NCBI RefSeq assembly: GCF_008373765.1
Contig: NZ_VUJW01000010.1
Coordinates: forward strand, 1 to 64,000
Source: Nocardioides antri
GTDB taxonomy: Bacteria > Actinomycetota > Actinomycetes > Propionibacteriales > Nocardioidaceae
Length of the DNA stretch: 64,000 bases
Direction of reading: 5' to 3'
A model generated the notes under the pieces. It searched no databases and had not been told where the DNA came from. It saw only the letters and a list, made by a program, of their open reading frames with translations. Numbering within the stretch: position 1 is the stretch's first letter; the number at the start of each line of letters is the position of its first letter. The translations under genes and the position numbers were made by a program. This document shows, in pieces, positions 14,980 to 25,525 of this stretch.

Positions 14980-15981
14980 TCAGCCCGACGCGATGTCGAG
15001 GCCGAGCGCGTCGTCGGCGGCGTAGGGGATCGACAGGACCACCCGCGACGCGAGGCCGTCGAACCGCTCGCGCACGGCCGCGCCGACCCGATCGAGCTCG
15101 CCCACGACCGCGAGCGTCGTGAGCACCTCGTCGTCCACCAGGTCGCCGAGCTCGGTCCACCGGCCGGCCTTGGTGAGCGCATGCGCCTCGCCGTGCAGCT
15201 CGCCCCACCCGTGGTGGTCGAGCACCGGCTTGTAGGCGGGCGTCGAGGCGTAGAACCCGATCTGCTTCTTGGTGCCGGCGACCGCCGCGGCGTAGGCCTC
15301 CTCGGTCCGGCCGGTCGCGACCATCGCCATCGCGGCGACGGTGATCTCGCCGGCGCCCGTGCCCGCCCGGCCCTCGGCCAGCTGCGGGCGCAGCACCTCG
15401 GCCAGGTAGCTGCGCGACAGCAGCGGGTGGCAGAGGAACCCGTCCGCCACGGCCCCGGCCACGGCGACCATCCGCGGCCCGACGCCGGCGAGCCAGATCT
15501 CCGGCGACGGGAACGGCAGCGGGCCGGGGTTGAACAGCGGCGGCATCAGGGTGTGCGTGTAGAAGTCGCCGCGGAAGTCGAGGGGCACACCGGTCTGCCA
15601 GCTGTCCCAGATGGCGCGGAGCGCGGCGACGTACTCCCGCATTCGGTCGGCCGGCCGCGACCACGGCATGGAGTAGCGCCGCTCGATGTGCGGCTTGATC
15701 TGGGAGCCGAGCCCGAGCACGAACCGGCCGCCGGACAGCCGGTGCACGTCGTAGGCGGGGTAGGCCATCGCCATCGGAGACCGGGCGAAGGCGAGCGCGA
15801 TCGACGTGCCGAGCCGCAGCCGGTCGGTCTGCGTCGCCGCCAGCGTCAGGTAGACGAACGGGTCGTGCGCGCCCTCGGGCACCCACAGCGCTCCGGTGCT
15901 GCCGCGCTCCTCGATGGCTCTCGCTGCGGCGGCGATCCCCGCCGGGTCGCCGTGGTAGGTCACGTCGATGTCGACGGTCAC
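14980..15981 (-). CDS. LLM class F420-dependent oxidoreductase
   Basis: A 333-residue luciferase-like TIM barrel. Marks are EERGSTGALWVPEGAHDPFVYL, LRLGTSIALAFARSPMAMAYPAYDVHRLSGGRFVLGLGSQ (the strand 4 to helix region of the TIGR03617-type F420 group) and PEIWLAGVGPRMVAVAGAVADGFLCHPL. The likely cofactor is F420; the substrate is unknown. GTG 15981 overlaps the stop of the upstream SDR by 4 bp. It is one half of a divergent pair of LLM-containing operons around the KstR-type box, so a lipid or steroid substrate is plausible. Confidence 0.82.
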   Translation of the reverse strand: MTVDIDVTYHGDPAGIAAAARAIEERGSTGALWVPEGAHDPFVYLTLAATQTDRLRLGTSIALAFARSPMAMAYPAYDVHRLSGGRFVLGLGSQIKPHIERRYSMPWSRPADRMREYVAALRAIWDSWQTGVPLDFRGDFYTHTLMPPLFNPGPLPFPSPEIWLAGVGPRMVAVAGAVADGFLCHPLLSRSYLAEVLRPQLAEGRAGTGAGEITVAAMAMVATGRTEEAYAAAVAGTKKQIGFYASTPAYKPVLDHHGWGELHGEAHALTKAGRWTELGDLVDDEVLTTLAVVGELDRVGAAVRERFDGLASRVVLSIPYAADDALGLDIASG

Positions 15982-16709
15982 CACACGACTCCCCGGTCGA
16001 CGACGAGGTTCGCGCCGGTCACCGATGCCGCCGCGTCGGAGGCGAGGAACAGCAGCGACTCCGCGACGTCGGCGGGCGGCATGAAGCCCGGCATGACCGA
16101 CTGGCTCTTGGCGACGAGGTTCCAGTCCGCCGCGGCCGGCAGCCCGGCCGCGGCCGCATGGATCATCGGGGTGTCGATGCCGCCCGGCGAGACGCAGTTG
16201 ACCCGGACGCCGTGGCTGCCGAGCTCGACCGCGAGTGCGCGCATCCCGAGGAGGAGCGCCGCCTTCGATGCGCAGTACTGCGTGTTGTAGGGCTGGCCCA
16301 TCACCGCCGAGATCGACGCGACGGAGACGACGTTCCCCCGGCTGGCGATGAGTGCCTCGGCGAAGGCCTGCGCGAGCAGGAGCGGGGCGAGAGCGTTGAC
16401 GTCGAAGTGCCGGCGCAGGCCGGCGGCGGTCAGCGCGCCGAGCTCGGCGAACTGCTGGACCCCGGCGACGTTGCAGAGGACGTCGAGGCCGCCGAGCTCC
16501 GCGAGCGCGTCGGCGATGAACGCCTCCCGGGCCCCGTCGTCGGCGAGGTCGCACGCGACGACGCCGTCGGCCGGTGCCACGTCGGTCGCGACCACGCGCG
16601 CACCCTCGGCCCGGAACATCGCGGCCACCACCTGGCCGACTCCTCCGGCCGCGCCGGTGACGACGACGCGCCGGTCCAGGAAGCGCTGCGCGCGGGCGGG
16701 CTCGGTCAT
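15978..16709 (-). CDS. short-chain dehydrogenase/reductase
   Basis: A 243-residue SDR. VTGAAGGVGQV at the cofactor site, CDLADDGAREAF (an Asp suited to NAD), NVAGVQQF, catalytic VASISAVMG and YCASK. The C-terminal TGANLVVDRGVVW is usual for this group. ATG 16709 follows GAGGAG. It is the first gene after the KstR-type operator on the minus strand, and is coupled to the LLM gene downstream. Related SDRs oxidise hydroxysteroid or hydroxyacyl substrates, but this one could serve any secondary alcohol. Confidence 0.85.
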   Translation of the reverse strand: MTEPARAQRFLDRRVVVTGAAGGVGQVVAAMFRAEGARVVATDVAPADGVVACDLADDGAREAFIADALAELGGLDVLCNVAGVQQFAELGALTAAGLRRHFDVNALAPLLLAQAFAEALIASRGNVVSVASISAVMGQPYNTQYCASKAALLLGMRALAVELGSHGVRVNCVSPGGIDTPMIHAAAAGLPAAADWNLVAKSQSVMPGFMPPADVAESLLFLASDAAASVTGANLVVDRGVVW

Positions 16710-16744
16710 GGCGGTCTCCTCGGTCGTGGGGCGGGTGCTGCGGG

Positions 16745-16781
16745 TTGACACCCGGTGCCGAGCAGATTAGAACACGTTCTA
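16745..16781 (+). promoter_or_regulatory. promoter with overlapping KstR-type operator
   Basis: TTGACA (16745-16750) and TAGAAC (16768-16773) are 17 bp apart, the spacing of a sigma-70 promoter. The second element is the left half of TAGAACACGTTCTA (16768-16781). This matches the published KstR consensus TnnAACnnGTTnnA at every fixed position and has perfect 6-bp arms. A repressor bound here would cover the -10 of the plus-strand unit and lie close to the minus-strand SDR promoter. KstR governs cholesterol-degradation genes in mycobacteria and rhodococci; other TetR proteins could use a similar site. Confidence 0.72.
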
Positions 16782-16823
16782 CCGCGGGTGCGATCGTTCC
16801 GCCGGTCACAGGAGGAAGTCGTC

Positions 16824-17420
16824 GTGGAGAAGATCGACCTGCTGATCTGGGAGGACGCCGCTGCCGAGGCGGCGGCGACGCTCCGGGTGCCGGGCCTGCG
16901 GGCCGTCCAGGCATCGGTCGCCGCCGACCTGCCGGGCGCGCCGCTCCTCATGGGCAAGGGCCCAGCCCTGCGGGGGCTCGCGGAGATCTGGGTCGACTCC
17001 GTCGACGTGTGGCCGGAGATCGTCGAGCAGGTTCCTGGTGACGCCTACCTGGTGACCGAGTCGGTGCCCCAGGCGGTCGCCCCCGGCGACTGGCTGACCC
17101 ACTTCACCTGGTTCCCCAAGCCGGACCGGCTGTCCGAGGAGGAGTTCTTCCACGGCTGGCACGCCGTCCACACGCCGTCGTCCGCAGGGCTCCACCCGCT
17201 GCGCCAGGGCTACGTGCGCGACGCCGTCGCCCGGACACTGACCGCAGGCTCCGCGCCGATCCGCGCGATCGTCAGCGAGTTCTTCGACGAGGCCGTCTAC
17301 CTCGACCCGTCGCGGCTGTTCGGATCCCGGGAGGCGCTCGACCTGACGGTCGAGGAGCTGCCGCTGTACGCCGACCAGGCCGACCTCTCCAGCTGCCCGC
17401 TGCGACGGGTCTCCACGTGA
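16824..17420 (+). CDS. EthD domain-containing protein
   Basis: A 198-residue protein. It contains an EthD-like ferredoxin-fold segment (HFTWFPKPDRLSEEEFFHGW, then HAVHTPSSAGLHPLRQGYVRD) and a second half ending ELPLYADQADLSS. EthD-type proteins are small dimeric barrels tied to oxidation of ethers, sterols and phenols; the exact role is usually accessory or unknown. GTG 16824 is preferred because GGAGGA lies 7 bp upstream, after the promoter/operator at 16745-16781. The GTGA overlap couples it to the LLM gene. Confidence 0.72.
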   Translation: MEKIDLLIWEDAAAEAAATLRVPGLRAVQASVAADLPGAPLLMGKGPALRGLAEIWVDSVDVWPEIVEQVPGDAYLVTESVPQAVAPGDWLTHFTWFPKPDRLSEEEFFHGWHAVHTPSSAGLHPLRQGYVRDAVARTLTAGSAPIRAIVSEFFDEAVYLDPSRLFGSREALDLTVEELPLYADQADLSSCPLRRVST

Positions 17421-18304
17421 GCCTGGAGGTCGGGGTCGCCCTTCCGCAGATGGCGCGCCACTACGCGCCGGAGACCACCGTCGACTGGGCGCGGGCCATC
17501 GACGACGGACCGTTCTCCAGCCTGTCGGCCGGCGAGCGGGTGACCTTCCCCAACCCGGACATGGTCGCCTCCCTCGCCGCCGCGGCGGCGGTCACGAGCA
17601 GGGTCCGGATCATGACGAACGTCTGGGTGCTCCCGGCTCACCCGATCGCGATGGTCGCCCAACAGGTCGGCACCCTCGACCAGCTCGCCGGTGGCCGGCT
17701 CGTGCTGGGCGTCGGCATCGGCGGCCGCGACGGCGACTACGACGCGCTGGGCGCCTCCACGCACCGCCGCCACCAGAGGCTCGACGAGCAGGTGCGCGAG
17801 CTGCGGCGGCTGCTCGACGGTCAGCCGCCGTACCCGAGGGCGGACCCGGTCGGGCCGGCGCTGGCCGACGGGCGGACGCCCGAGCTGCTGGCCGGAGCCC
17901 TCGGGCCGAAGGCGCTGGCCCGCGCCGCGCGCTGGGCGGACGGCGTCACCGGGTTCAGCGTGACCGGGGCGCGTCAGGAGTTCGTCGACGTCAACACGCG
18001 CGCGGACGCGGCGTGGGCGGCCGCCGGGCGGGGGACGCCGCGGAAGGTGACGGGCTGCTTCTACGCACTCGGCGTGCCGGATCCCGAGGAGGTCCTGCGG
18101 GACTTCGCCGAGCGCTACCTCGGCTTCCTGGGCCCCGAGCTCGCCACGGCGTTCGCCGGCCGGATGACCGCGCACTCGCCGGACCGGGTCCGCCGGGTCC
18201 TCGACGATGCCGAGGCCGCCGGCTGCGACGAGGTCGTGCTCGTGCCCGCGAGCGTCGACCTGCGCTGCCTCGACGCCGCGGCGGAGCTGGTGGCCGCGCG
18301 CTGA
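17417..18304 (+). CDS. LLM class F420-dependent oxidoreductase
   Basis: A 295-residue luciferase-like enzyme. VGVALPQMARHYAPETTVDWARAID starts the barrel; VRIMTNVWVLPAHPIAMVAQQVGTLDQLAGGRLVLGVGIGGRDGDY is the strongly conserved central block. GPKALARAARWADGVTGFSV closes the flavin/F420 site. It is coupled to the EthD gene and under the KstR-type operator. With the divergent SDR-LLM unit it makes a four-gene symmetrical oxidation module. Substrate unknown. Confidence 0.83.
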   Translation: MSLEVGVALPQMARHYAPETTVDWARAIDDGPFSSLSAGERVTFPNPDMVASLAAAAAVTSRVRIMTNVWVLPAHPIAMVAQQVGTLDQLAGGRLVLGVGIGGRDGDYDALGASTHRRHQRLDEQVRELRRLLDGQPPYPRADPVGPALADGRTPELLAGALGPKALARAARWADGVTGFSVTGARQEFVDVNTRADAAWAAAGRGTPRKVTGCFYALGVPDPEEVLRDFAERYLGFLGPELATAFAGRMTAHSPDRVRRVLDDAEAAGCDEVVLVPASVDLRCLDAAAELVAAR

Positions 18305-18375
18305 GACGGCGACCTGCACACGATCTTCACGAGTCGTCCCGGCTTCCCGGCGCCGGTCGCTCCTACGCTCGGGGC

Positions 18376-19074
18376 ATGACCGGACCCACCCGTCGGATCC
18401 TCGTCGTCGAGGACGAGCCCGTGATCAACGGCGCCGTCACCGACCGGCTGACGGCCGAGGGGTACGACGTCGCGCAGGCGTACGACGGACCGGCCGCGGT
18501 GCGGGCCTTCGAGGAGCAGGGGCCGGACCTCGTCGTGCTCGACGTCATGCTGCCGGGATTCGACGGGCACGAGGTGTGCCGGCGGATCCAGGCGGTGCGT
18601 CCGGTGCCGGTGCTGATGCTCACCGCCCGCGACGACGAGACCGACATCCTGGTCGGCCTCGGGGTAGGGGCCGACGACTACATGACCAAGCCGTTCCGGA
18701 TGCGCGAGCTGGTGGCGCGGGTTGCGGCGCTGCTGCGCCGCGTCGACCGGGCCGCCCAGCTCGCCGGCTCCGGGACGGACGGTGTCACCGACCTCGGCGA
18801 CCTGCGGATCGACGGCGGCGCCCGCCGCGTCTGGGCCGCCGGCGAGGAGGTGCACCTGACACCGACGGAGTTCGACCTGCTGGTCTGCCTGGCGGCCGAG
18901 GCCGGCACGGTGCTCACCCGCGAGCGGCTCCTCGCCGACGTGTGGGGCTGGCCGGGCGCGTCCGGCACCCGCACGGTCGACAGCCACGTCAAGGCGCTGC
19001 GCGCCAAGATCGGCTCCGATCGGGTGCGCACCGTCCACGGTGTCGGCTACGCCCTCGAGACCGGCGCCCGATGA
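18376..19074 (+). CDS. OmpR/PhoB family response regulator
   Basis: A 232-residue two-component regulator. The receiver has the acidic pair EDE (12-14), the phospho-acceptor D56 in VVLDVMLPG, a Thr in LMLTARDD and Lys in YMTKPF. The C-terminal winged helix is of the OmpR type (HLTPTEFDLLVCLAAEAGTV, RTVDSHVKALRAKIG, VRTVHGVGYAL). The ATG at 18376 is the first good start after the 70-bp gap. The stop overlaps the kinase start (ATGA). Targets are unknown. Confidence 0.93.
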   Translation: MTGPTRRILVVEDEPVINGAVTDRLTAEGYDVAQAYDGPAAVRAFEEQGPDLVVLDVMLPGFDGHEVCRRIQAVRPVPVLMLTARDDETDILVGLGVGADDYMTKPFRMRELVARVAALLRRVDRAAQLAGSGTDGVTDLGDLRIDGGARRVWAAGEEVHLTPTEFDLLVCLAAEAGTVLTRERLLADVWGWPGASGTRTVDSHVKALRAKIGSDRVRTVHGVGYALETGAR

Positions 19075-21620
19075 GCCTCCGGGTCCTCGATCCGGTCCGG
19101 TCGGTCAAGGTCAAGCTCGGCCTCCTCGTCGCGGCCAGCGTCGTGGTCGCGGTGGCCGTCGCGACGATCGGCGAGGCCGGGGGAGTGCCGCTGTGGCTCA
19201 GCATCCCGGTCACCGTGGCGCTGGCCCTCGCGGTCACCCAGCTCCTCGCCGTCGGCATGACCTCGCCGTTGCGCGAGATGACGAGCGCCGCCCGCCGGAT
19301 GGCGTCCGGCGACCACGACGTCCGGGTCACCGCGACGTCGCGCGACGAGGTCGGTGCGCTCGCCGCCGCGTTCAACCGGATGGCCGAGGAGCTCGCCGCC
19401 GTCGACCGCCAGCGGCGCGAGCTGGTCGCCAACGTCAGCCACGAGCTCCGCACCCCGCTGACCGCCCTCAACGCGCTCCTCGAGAACCTCGCCGACGGGG
19501 TCGCCGAACCGGACCCCGTCACCCTCCGCGCCGCGCTCGACCAGGGCGAGCGGATGGCCGGGCTCGTCGGCGACCTGCTCGACCTCTCCCGCGTCGACGC
19601 GGGCAAGGCGCCGCTCGCCCGCGAGCAGGTCGAGGTACGCCGGCTGCTGGACGCCGCGGTCGCCGAGTCCCGGGTCGCCGCCCGCGACGTGACGTACGAC
19701 GTCCGCGTCGATCCTCCGGACCTGTCCGTGGAGGGAGACCCCGCCCGGCTCCGCCAGCTCGTCGCCAACCTGCTCGACAACGCCTCCCGGCACAGCCCGC
19801 CCGGCGGCACCGTCTCCGTCCGCGCTCGTGCGAGCGGCGATCGCTGGCTGCTCGAGGTCGCCGACCAGGGCCCGGGCGTCGCGCCCGAGCACCGGGAGCG
19901 CGCGTTCGAGCGGTTCGGCACCCTCAGCGAGGTGGACGGGGGAGGCGGGACCGGCCTCGGCCTGGCGATCGCACGCTGGGTCACCGACCTGCACGGCGGC
20001 ACGATCCGCTTCGTCGACCCCGAGCCGTGGGGGTCCGGAGCGCGGGTCCGCGCCGACCTCCCGACCGTCCCTCCCACTTCCCCGACCCCCCGAGACGAGA
20101 CCCCGATGCCCCACCCCGCCCCACCGCCCGTCGCCGTACCCCCGCAGCGGCCGCCGACCGCCGCCGCCCCCTCCCTGACCGAGGCCACCTTCGGCGACTT
20201 CTGGCCGGAGCGCGGCCTCCCCGGCAACCTCCGGGTGCTCCTCGGAGCACTCGGTGTCGGCCTCCTCGCCGGGATCGTGCTGCCCTACCGGGACCTCGGC
20301 CTCGGCGTCTTCGTCGTGCTCGTGGCCGCAGGTGGCGTGGTGCTGGCCGCCAGCCGCAACCGTCACGACCCGTTCACCCTGACCTGCGCGGCCCTGTGCC
20401 TGGCGCTGGCGTCCGTGGTCGTCGTCCGGGACGCGGAGTGGATCGCCGTCCTGTGCCTGCTCGCGGGCGGCGGCCTGTGTGCGGTGGGGCTGGTGCGGGG
20501 GCGCACGGTCCCCTCGTTCGTCGTGTCCGTGATCGCGTGGCCGCTCGCCGGCCTGCGGGGCCTGCCGTGGCTGGGGCGCACCTTCCGGATCGTCACCGGA
20601 CTCGGCCACAGCGCCGCCCTGGCCCGGACGGCGGTGCTCTCGCTGGTCGGGCTCGCCGTCTTCGCGCTCCTCTTCGCGTCGGCCGACGCCCTCTTCGCCG
20701 AGTGGGTCGGTGCCCTTGTGCCCGACCGCGGCTGGGACGGCGTCGCGCTCCGCCTGTTCGTCACCTTCTTCGTCGGTGGCGTCGTGCTCGCCGGCGGCTA
20801 CCTCGCGCTCAACCCGCCCGAGGTCGGCGCCGGGCCGCGCGTCCAGCGGCCGGTGGCCCACCGCTTCGAGTGGCTCGCGCCCGTGCTCGTCGTCGACGCC
20901 GTGTTCGTCCTCTTCCTCGTGGCCCAGGCGGCCGTGATCTTCGGCGGCCACGACTACCTCGAGCGCACGACCGGCCTGACCTATGCGGAGTACGTCCACC
21001 AGGGCTTCGGCCAGCTCACCGTGGCCACGGCGCTGACCCTGCTCGTCGTCTGGGCGGCCACCCGCAAGGCGCCCCGCGAGACGCCGGCCGACCGGGCGTG
21101 GATCCGCGGCTCCCTCGGCCTGCTGTGCGTCGCCACCCTGGTCGTGGTCGCGTCCGCGCTCTACCGGATGAGCGTCTACCAGGACGCCTACGGCTTCACC
21201 CGGCTCCGCCTGCTGGTCGACGTCTTCGAGGGCTGGCTCGGGCTCCTCGTGGTGGCGACCATGGCGGGTGGCGTCGCGCTCCGGGCCGCCTGGCTGCCGC
21301 GGTTCGGGCTGGTCTCCGGGGTGGCGCTGCTGCTGGGGATCGCGGCCCTCAACCCCGACGCCTGGATCGCGCGGCAGAACCTCGACCGCTACGAGGCGTC
21401 GGGCGAGGTCGACTGGGCCTACCTCGCCGGGCTCTCCGACGATGCGCTGCCGGTGCTGACCGACCTCCCCGACGACCTCGAGGAGTGCGCGATCCACCTC
21501 GCCGACCGGCCCGACGACGACTGGCTCGAGTGGAACCTCGGCCGCGCCCGCGCGGCCGACTTCGCGGCCGAGCACGAGGAGACGTGGCAGCACCGCACGG
21601 ACTGTCCCGGGCAACGGTGA
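19071..21620 (+). CDS. sensor histidine kinase fused to a DUF4153/DUF4173-like membrane protein
   Basis: An 849-residue fusion. Residues 1-65 hold two membrane helices, then a HAMP linker (SPLREMTSAARRMASG), the H-box NVSHELRTPL (His124), the N-box LVANLLDNASRHSP, and ATP-lid motifs DQGPGVAPEHRERAF and GGTGLGLAIARW, ending near 340. A Pro-rich linker (about 340-375) leads into a second polytopic region of roughly 12 helices. It contains YLERTTGLTYAEYVHQGFGQ and ends in a short soluble tail, the pattern I know from DUF4153/DUF4173 proteins. There is no stop between the halves. An internal ATG at 20106 could also start the second half separately. Coupled to the response regulator. Confidence 0.82.
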   Translation: MSLRVLDPVRSVKVKLGLLVAASVVVAVAVATIGEAGGVPLWLSIPVTVALALAVTQLLAVGMTSPLREMTSAARRMASGDHDVRVTATSRDEVGALAAAFNRMAEELAAVDRQRRELVANVSHELRTPLTALNALLENLADGVAEPDPVTLRAALDQGERMAGLVGDLLDLSRVDAGKAPLAREQVEVRRLLDAAVAESRVAARDVTYDVRVDPPDLSVEGDPARLRQLVANLLDNASRHSPPGGTVSVRARASGDRWLLEVADQGPGVAPEHRERAFERFGTLSEVDGGGGTGLGLAIARWVTDLHGGTIRFVDPEPWGSGARVRADLPTVPPTSPTPRDETPMPHPAPPPVAVPPQRPPTAAAPSLTEATFGDFWPERGLPGNLRVLLGALGVGLLAGIVLPYRDLGLGVFVVLVAAGGVVLAASRNRHDPFTLTCAALCLALASVVVVRDAEWIAVLCLLAGGGLCAVGLVRGRTVPSFVVSVIAWPLAGLRGLPWLGRTFRIVTGLGHSAALARTAVLSLVGLAVFALLFASADALFAEWVGALVPDRGWDGVALRLFVTFFVGGVVLAGGYLALNPPEVGAGPRVQRPVAHRFEWLAPVLVVDAVFVLFLVAQAAVIFGGHDYLERTTGLTYAEYVHQGFGQLTVATALTLLVVWAATRKAPRETPADRAWIRGSLGLLCVATLVVVASALYRMSVYQDAYGFTRLRLLVDVFEGWLGLLVVATMAGGVALRAAWLPRFGLVSGVALLLGIAALNPDAWIARQNLDRYEASGEVDWAYLAGLSDDALPVLTDLPDDLEECAIHLADRPDDDWLEWNLGRARAADFAAEHEETWQHRTDCPGQR

Positions 21621-21640
21621 GATGGTTTTGCGCGTCAGAT

Positions 21641-21657
21641 CTTGAATCATTCCAGAA
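21641..21657 (+). promoter_or_regulatory. FurA autoregulatory site
   Basis: TCTTGAAT-C-ATTCCAGA is an imperfect inverted repeat (7 of 8 pairs) followed by AAAAGGAG, an A/T-rich island in GC-rich DNA. It matches, as I recall it, the furA operator upstream of the mycobacterial furA-katG operon, where reduced FurA represses both genes until peroxide oxidises it. Confidence 0.72.
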
Positions 21658-21676
21658 AAGGAGTATGGTCGCTGTC

Positions 21677-24353
<2,677 letters not shown>

Positions 24354-24379
24354 CCTGGTCCGACCCAGGTTCGACCAGT

Positions 24380-24428
24380 CGACGGCCCGCCCCGGCACAT
24401 CCACGCCGGGCGGGCCGTCGCGTTTTTT
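24380..24428 (+). terminator. Rho-independent terminator of furA-katG
   Basis: Arms at 24380-24396 and 24405-24420 form a very GC-rich stem of about 16 bp with one bulge and an 8-nt loop, followed directly by CG and six T residues (24423-24428). It lies 27 bp after the katG stop. Confidence 0.9.
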
Positions 24429-24522
24429 CGGTCGACCCCGGCCGGCCGCGGCGAACCCGGAACCCGAGGACGCGGATGGTGGTGCAGATGTCTAGACCGC
24501 GCTATGGTCAGGAGAAGTGGCA

Positions 24523-24549
24523 GGTTTGACCGGCTTTCAGCCGGGGTAT
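24523..24549 (+). promoter_or_regulatory. sigma-B/F-type promoter before the sigma factor gene
   Basis: GGTTT (24523-24527), a 16-bp spacer, then GGGTAT (24544-24549) matches the sigma-B/sigma-F family consensus (GTTT, 14-16 bp, GGGTA). Transcription would begin near 24556, so the sigma factor probably drives its own gene. Confidence 0.7.
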
Positions 24550-24621
24550 CTGCCGACCAGACGCAGTTTGCGTGGCCCAGCCAACCGCCACGCCTCGCTC
24601 CCGACCTCGGAGTGTGTGAAC

Positions 24622-25461
24622 GTGTCTACTTCAACCCTTTCGGAGCCCGCTCATCCCCTGACCAAGACAGAGCCGGAGCCGGTTCCCCCGGACGAGCGCA
24701 AGCGTCGTACCGCGGAGCTGATCGCCCTGGCTGCTGAGTGTGAAGGAGAGGAGCGGCAGCGGATTCTCGATCAGGTCATCGTCCTGAACATCCCGGTGGC
24801 CCATGCATTGGCGTCCCGCTACCGCAACCGCGGACAGGCGCGGGACGAGCTCGAGCAAGTCGCGTGCCTGGCCCTCACCAAGGCCGTGCACGCGTACGAC
24901 CCCGCGCGGGGCGACGACCTCCTGGTCTTCGCCGTGCCGAGCATCCTCGGCGAGCTGAAGCGCTACTTCCGTGACGTCACCTGGACCGTGCGGCCACCCC
25001 GCCGGATCCAGGAGCTCCGCCCTCGCCTGACCGAGGCGGAGGAGGCGCTCACGCAGCAGCTCGGACGCCCGCCGCGGCCCAGCGAGATCGCTGACGCCGT
25101 CGGGTGCACGGTCGACGACGTGCTCGAGGCACATGAGTGCGCGACCTGCGCGTCCCCCGACTCGCTCGACGAGTCGCCGCCGGGAGAGTCCGGCTTCGCC
25201 TGGATCGACCGGCTGCCCGCCGCGGAGTTCGGCTTCGGCCGTGCCGAGGCGGTTGCCGTGCTCGCACCGGCCTGCCGGCGCCTGAAGGCGCGGGACCGGC
25301 GGATCCTGCACATGCGCTTCTACGAGCAGAAGACGCAGCAGCAGATCGCCGACGAGCTCGGTGTCACCCAGGTGCAGGTCTCTCGCCTGCTGCAGCGGAT
25401 CCTGACGGATCTGCGGCGCGCCATCACCGGGCGCAACACCACCCCGGCCAAGGCGGCCTGA
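24622..25461 (+). CDS. RNA polymerase sigma factor, SigB/SigF/SigG family
   Basis: About 279 residues with regions 2, 3 and 4 of a group-3 stress sigma factor. Region 2 is VAHALASRYRNRGQARDELEQVACLALTKAVHAYDPARG, then FAVPSILGELKRYFRDVTWTVRPPRR. Region 3 is LGRPPRPSEIADAVGCTVDDVLEA. Region 4 is LKARDRRILHMRFYEQKTQQQIADELGVTQVQVSRLLQRIL. GTG 24622 is chosen because the promoter at 24523-24549 places transcription start beyond earlier in-frame starts; GTG 24616 is also possible. No anti-sigma or anti-anti-sigma gene is adjacent, so the partner is elsewhere. Confidence 0.88.
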   Translation: MSTSTLSEPAHPLTKTEPEPVPPDERKRRTAELIALAAECEGEERQRILDQVIVLNIPVAHALASRYRNRGQARDELEQVACLALTKAVHAYDPARGDDLLVFAVPSILGELKRYFRDVTWTVRPPRRIQELRPRLTEAEEALTQQLGRPPRPSEIADAVGCTVDDVLEAHECATCASPDSLDESPPGESGFAWIDRLPAAEFGFGRAEAVAVLAPACRRLKARDRRILHMRFYEQKTQQQIADELGVTQVQVSRLLQRILTDLRRAITGRNTTPAKAA

Positions 25462-25474
25462 GCCACGGTCGAGT

Positions 25475-25514
25475 TCCGGCCCTGACCGCCTCGCGCAGCG
25501 CGGTCAGGGCCGGA
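25475..25514. terminator. bidirectional hairpin between sigma factor and dehydrogenase
   Basis: A perfect 15-bp inverted repeat: TCCGGCCCTGACCGC (25475-25489) and its complement (25500-25514) with a 10-nt loop. It lies between two convergent genes and can serve both. No T-run follows. Confidence 0.75.
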
Positions 25515-25525
25515 GCACGTCCGGG

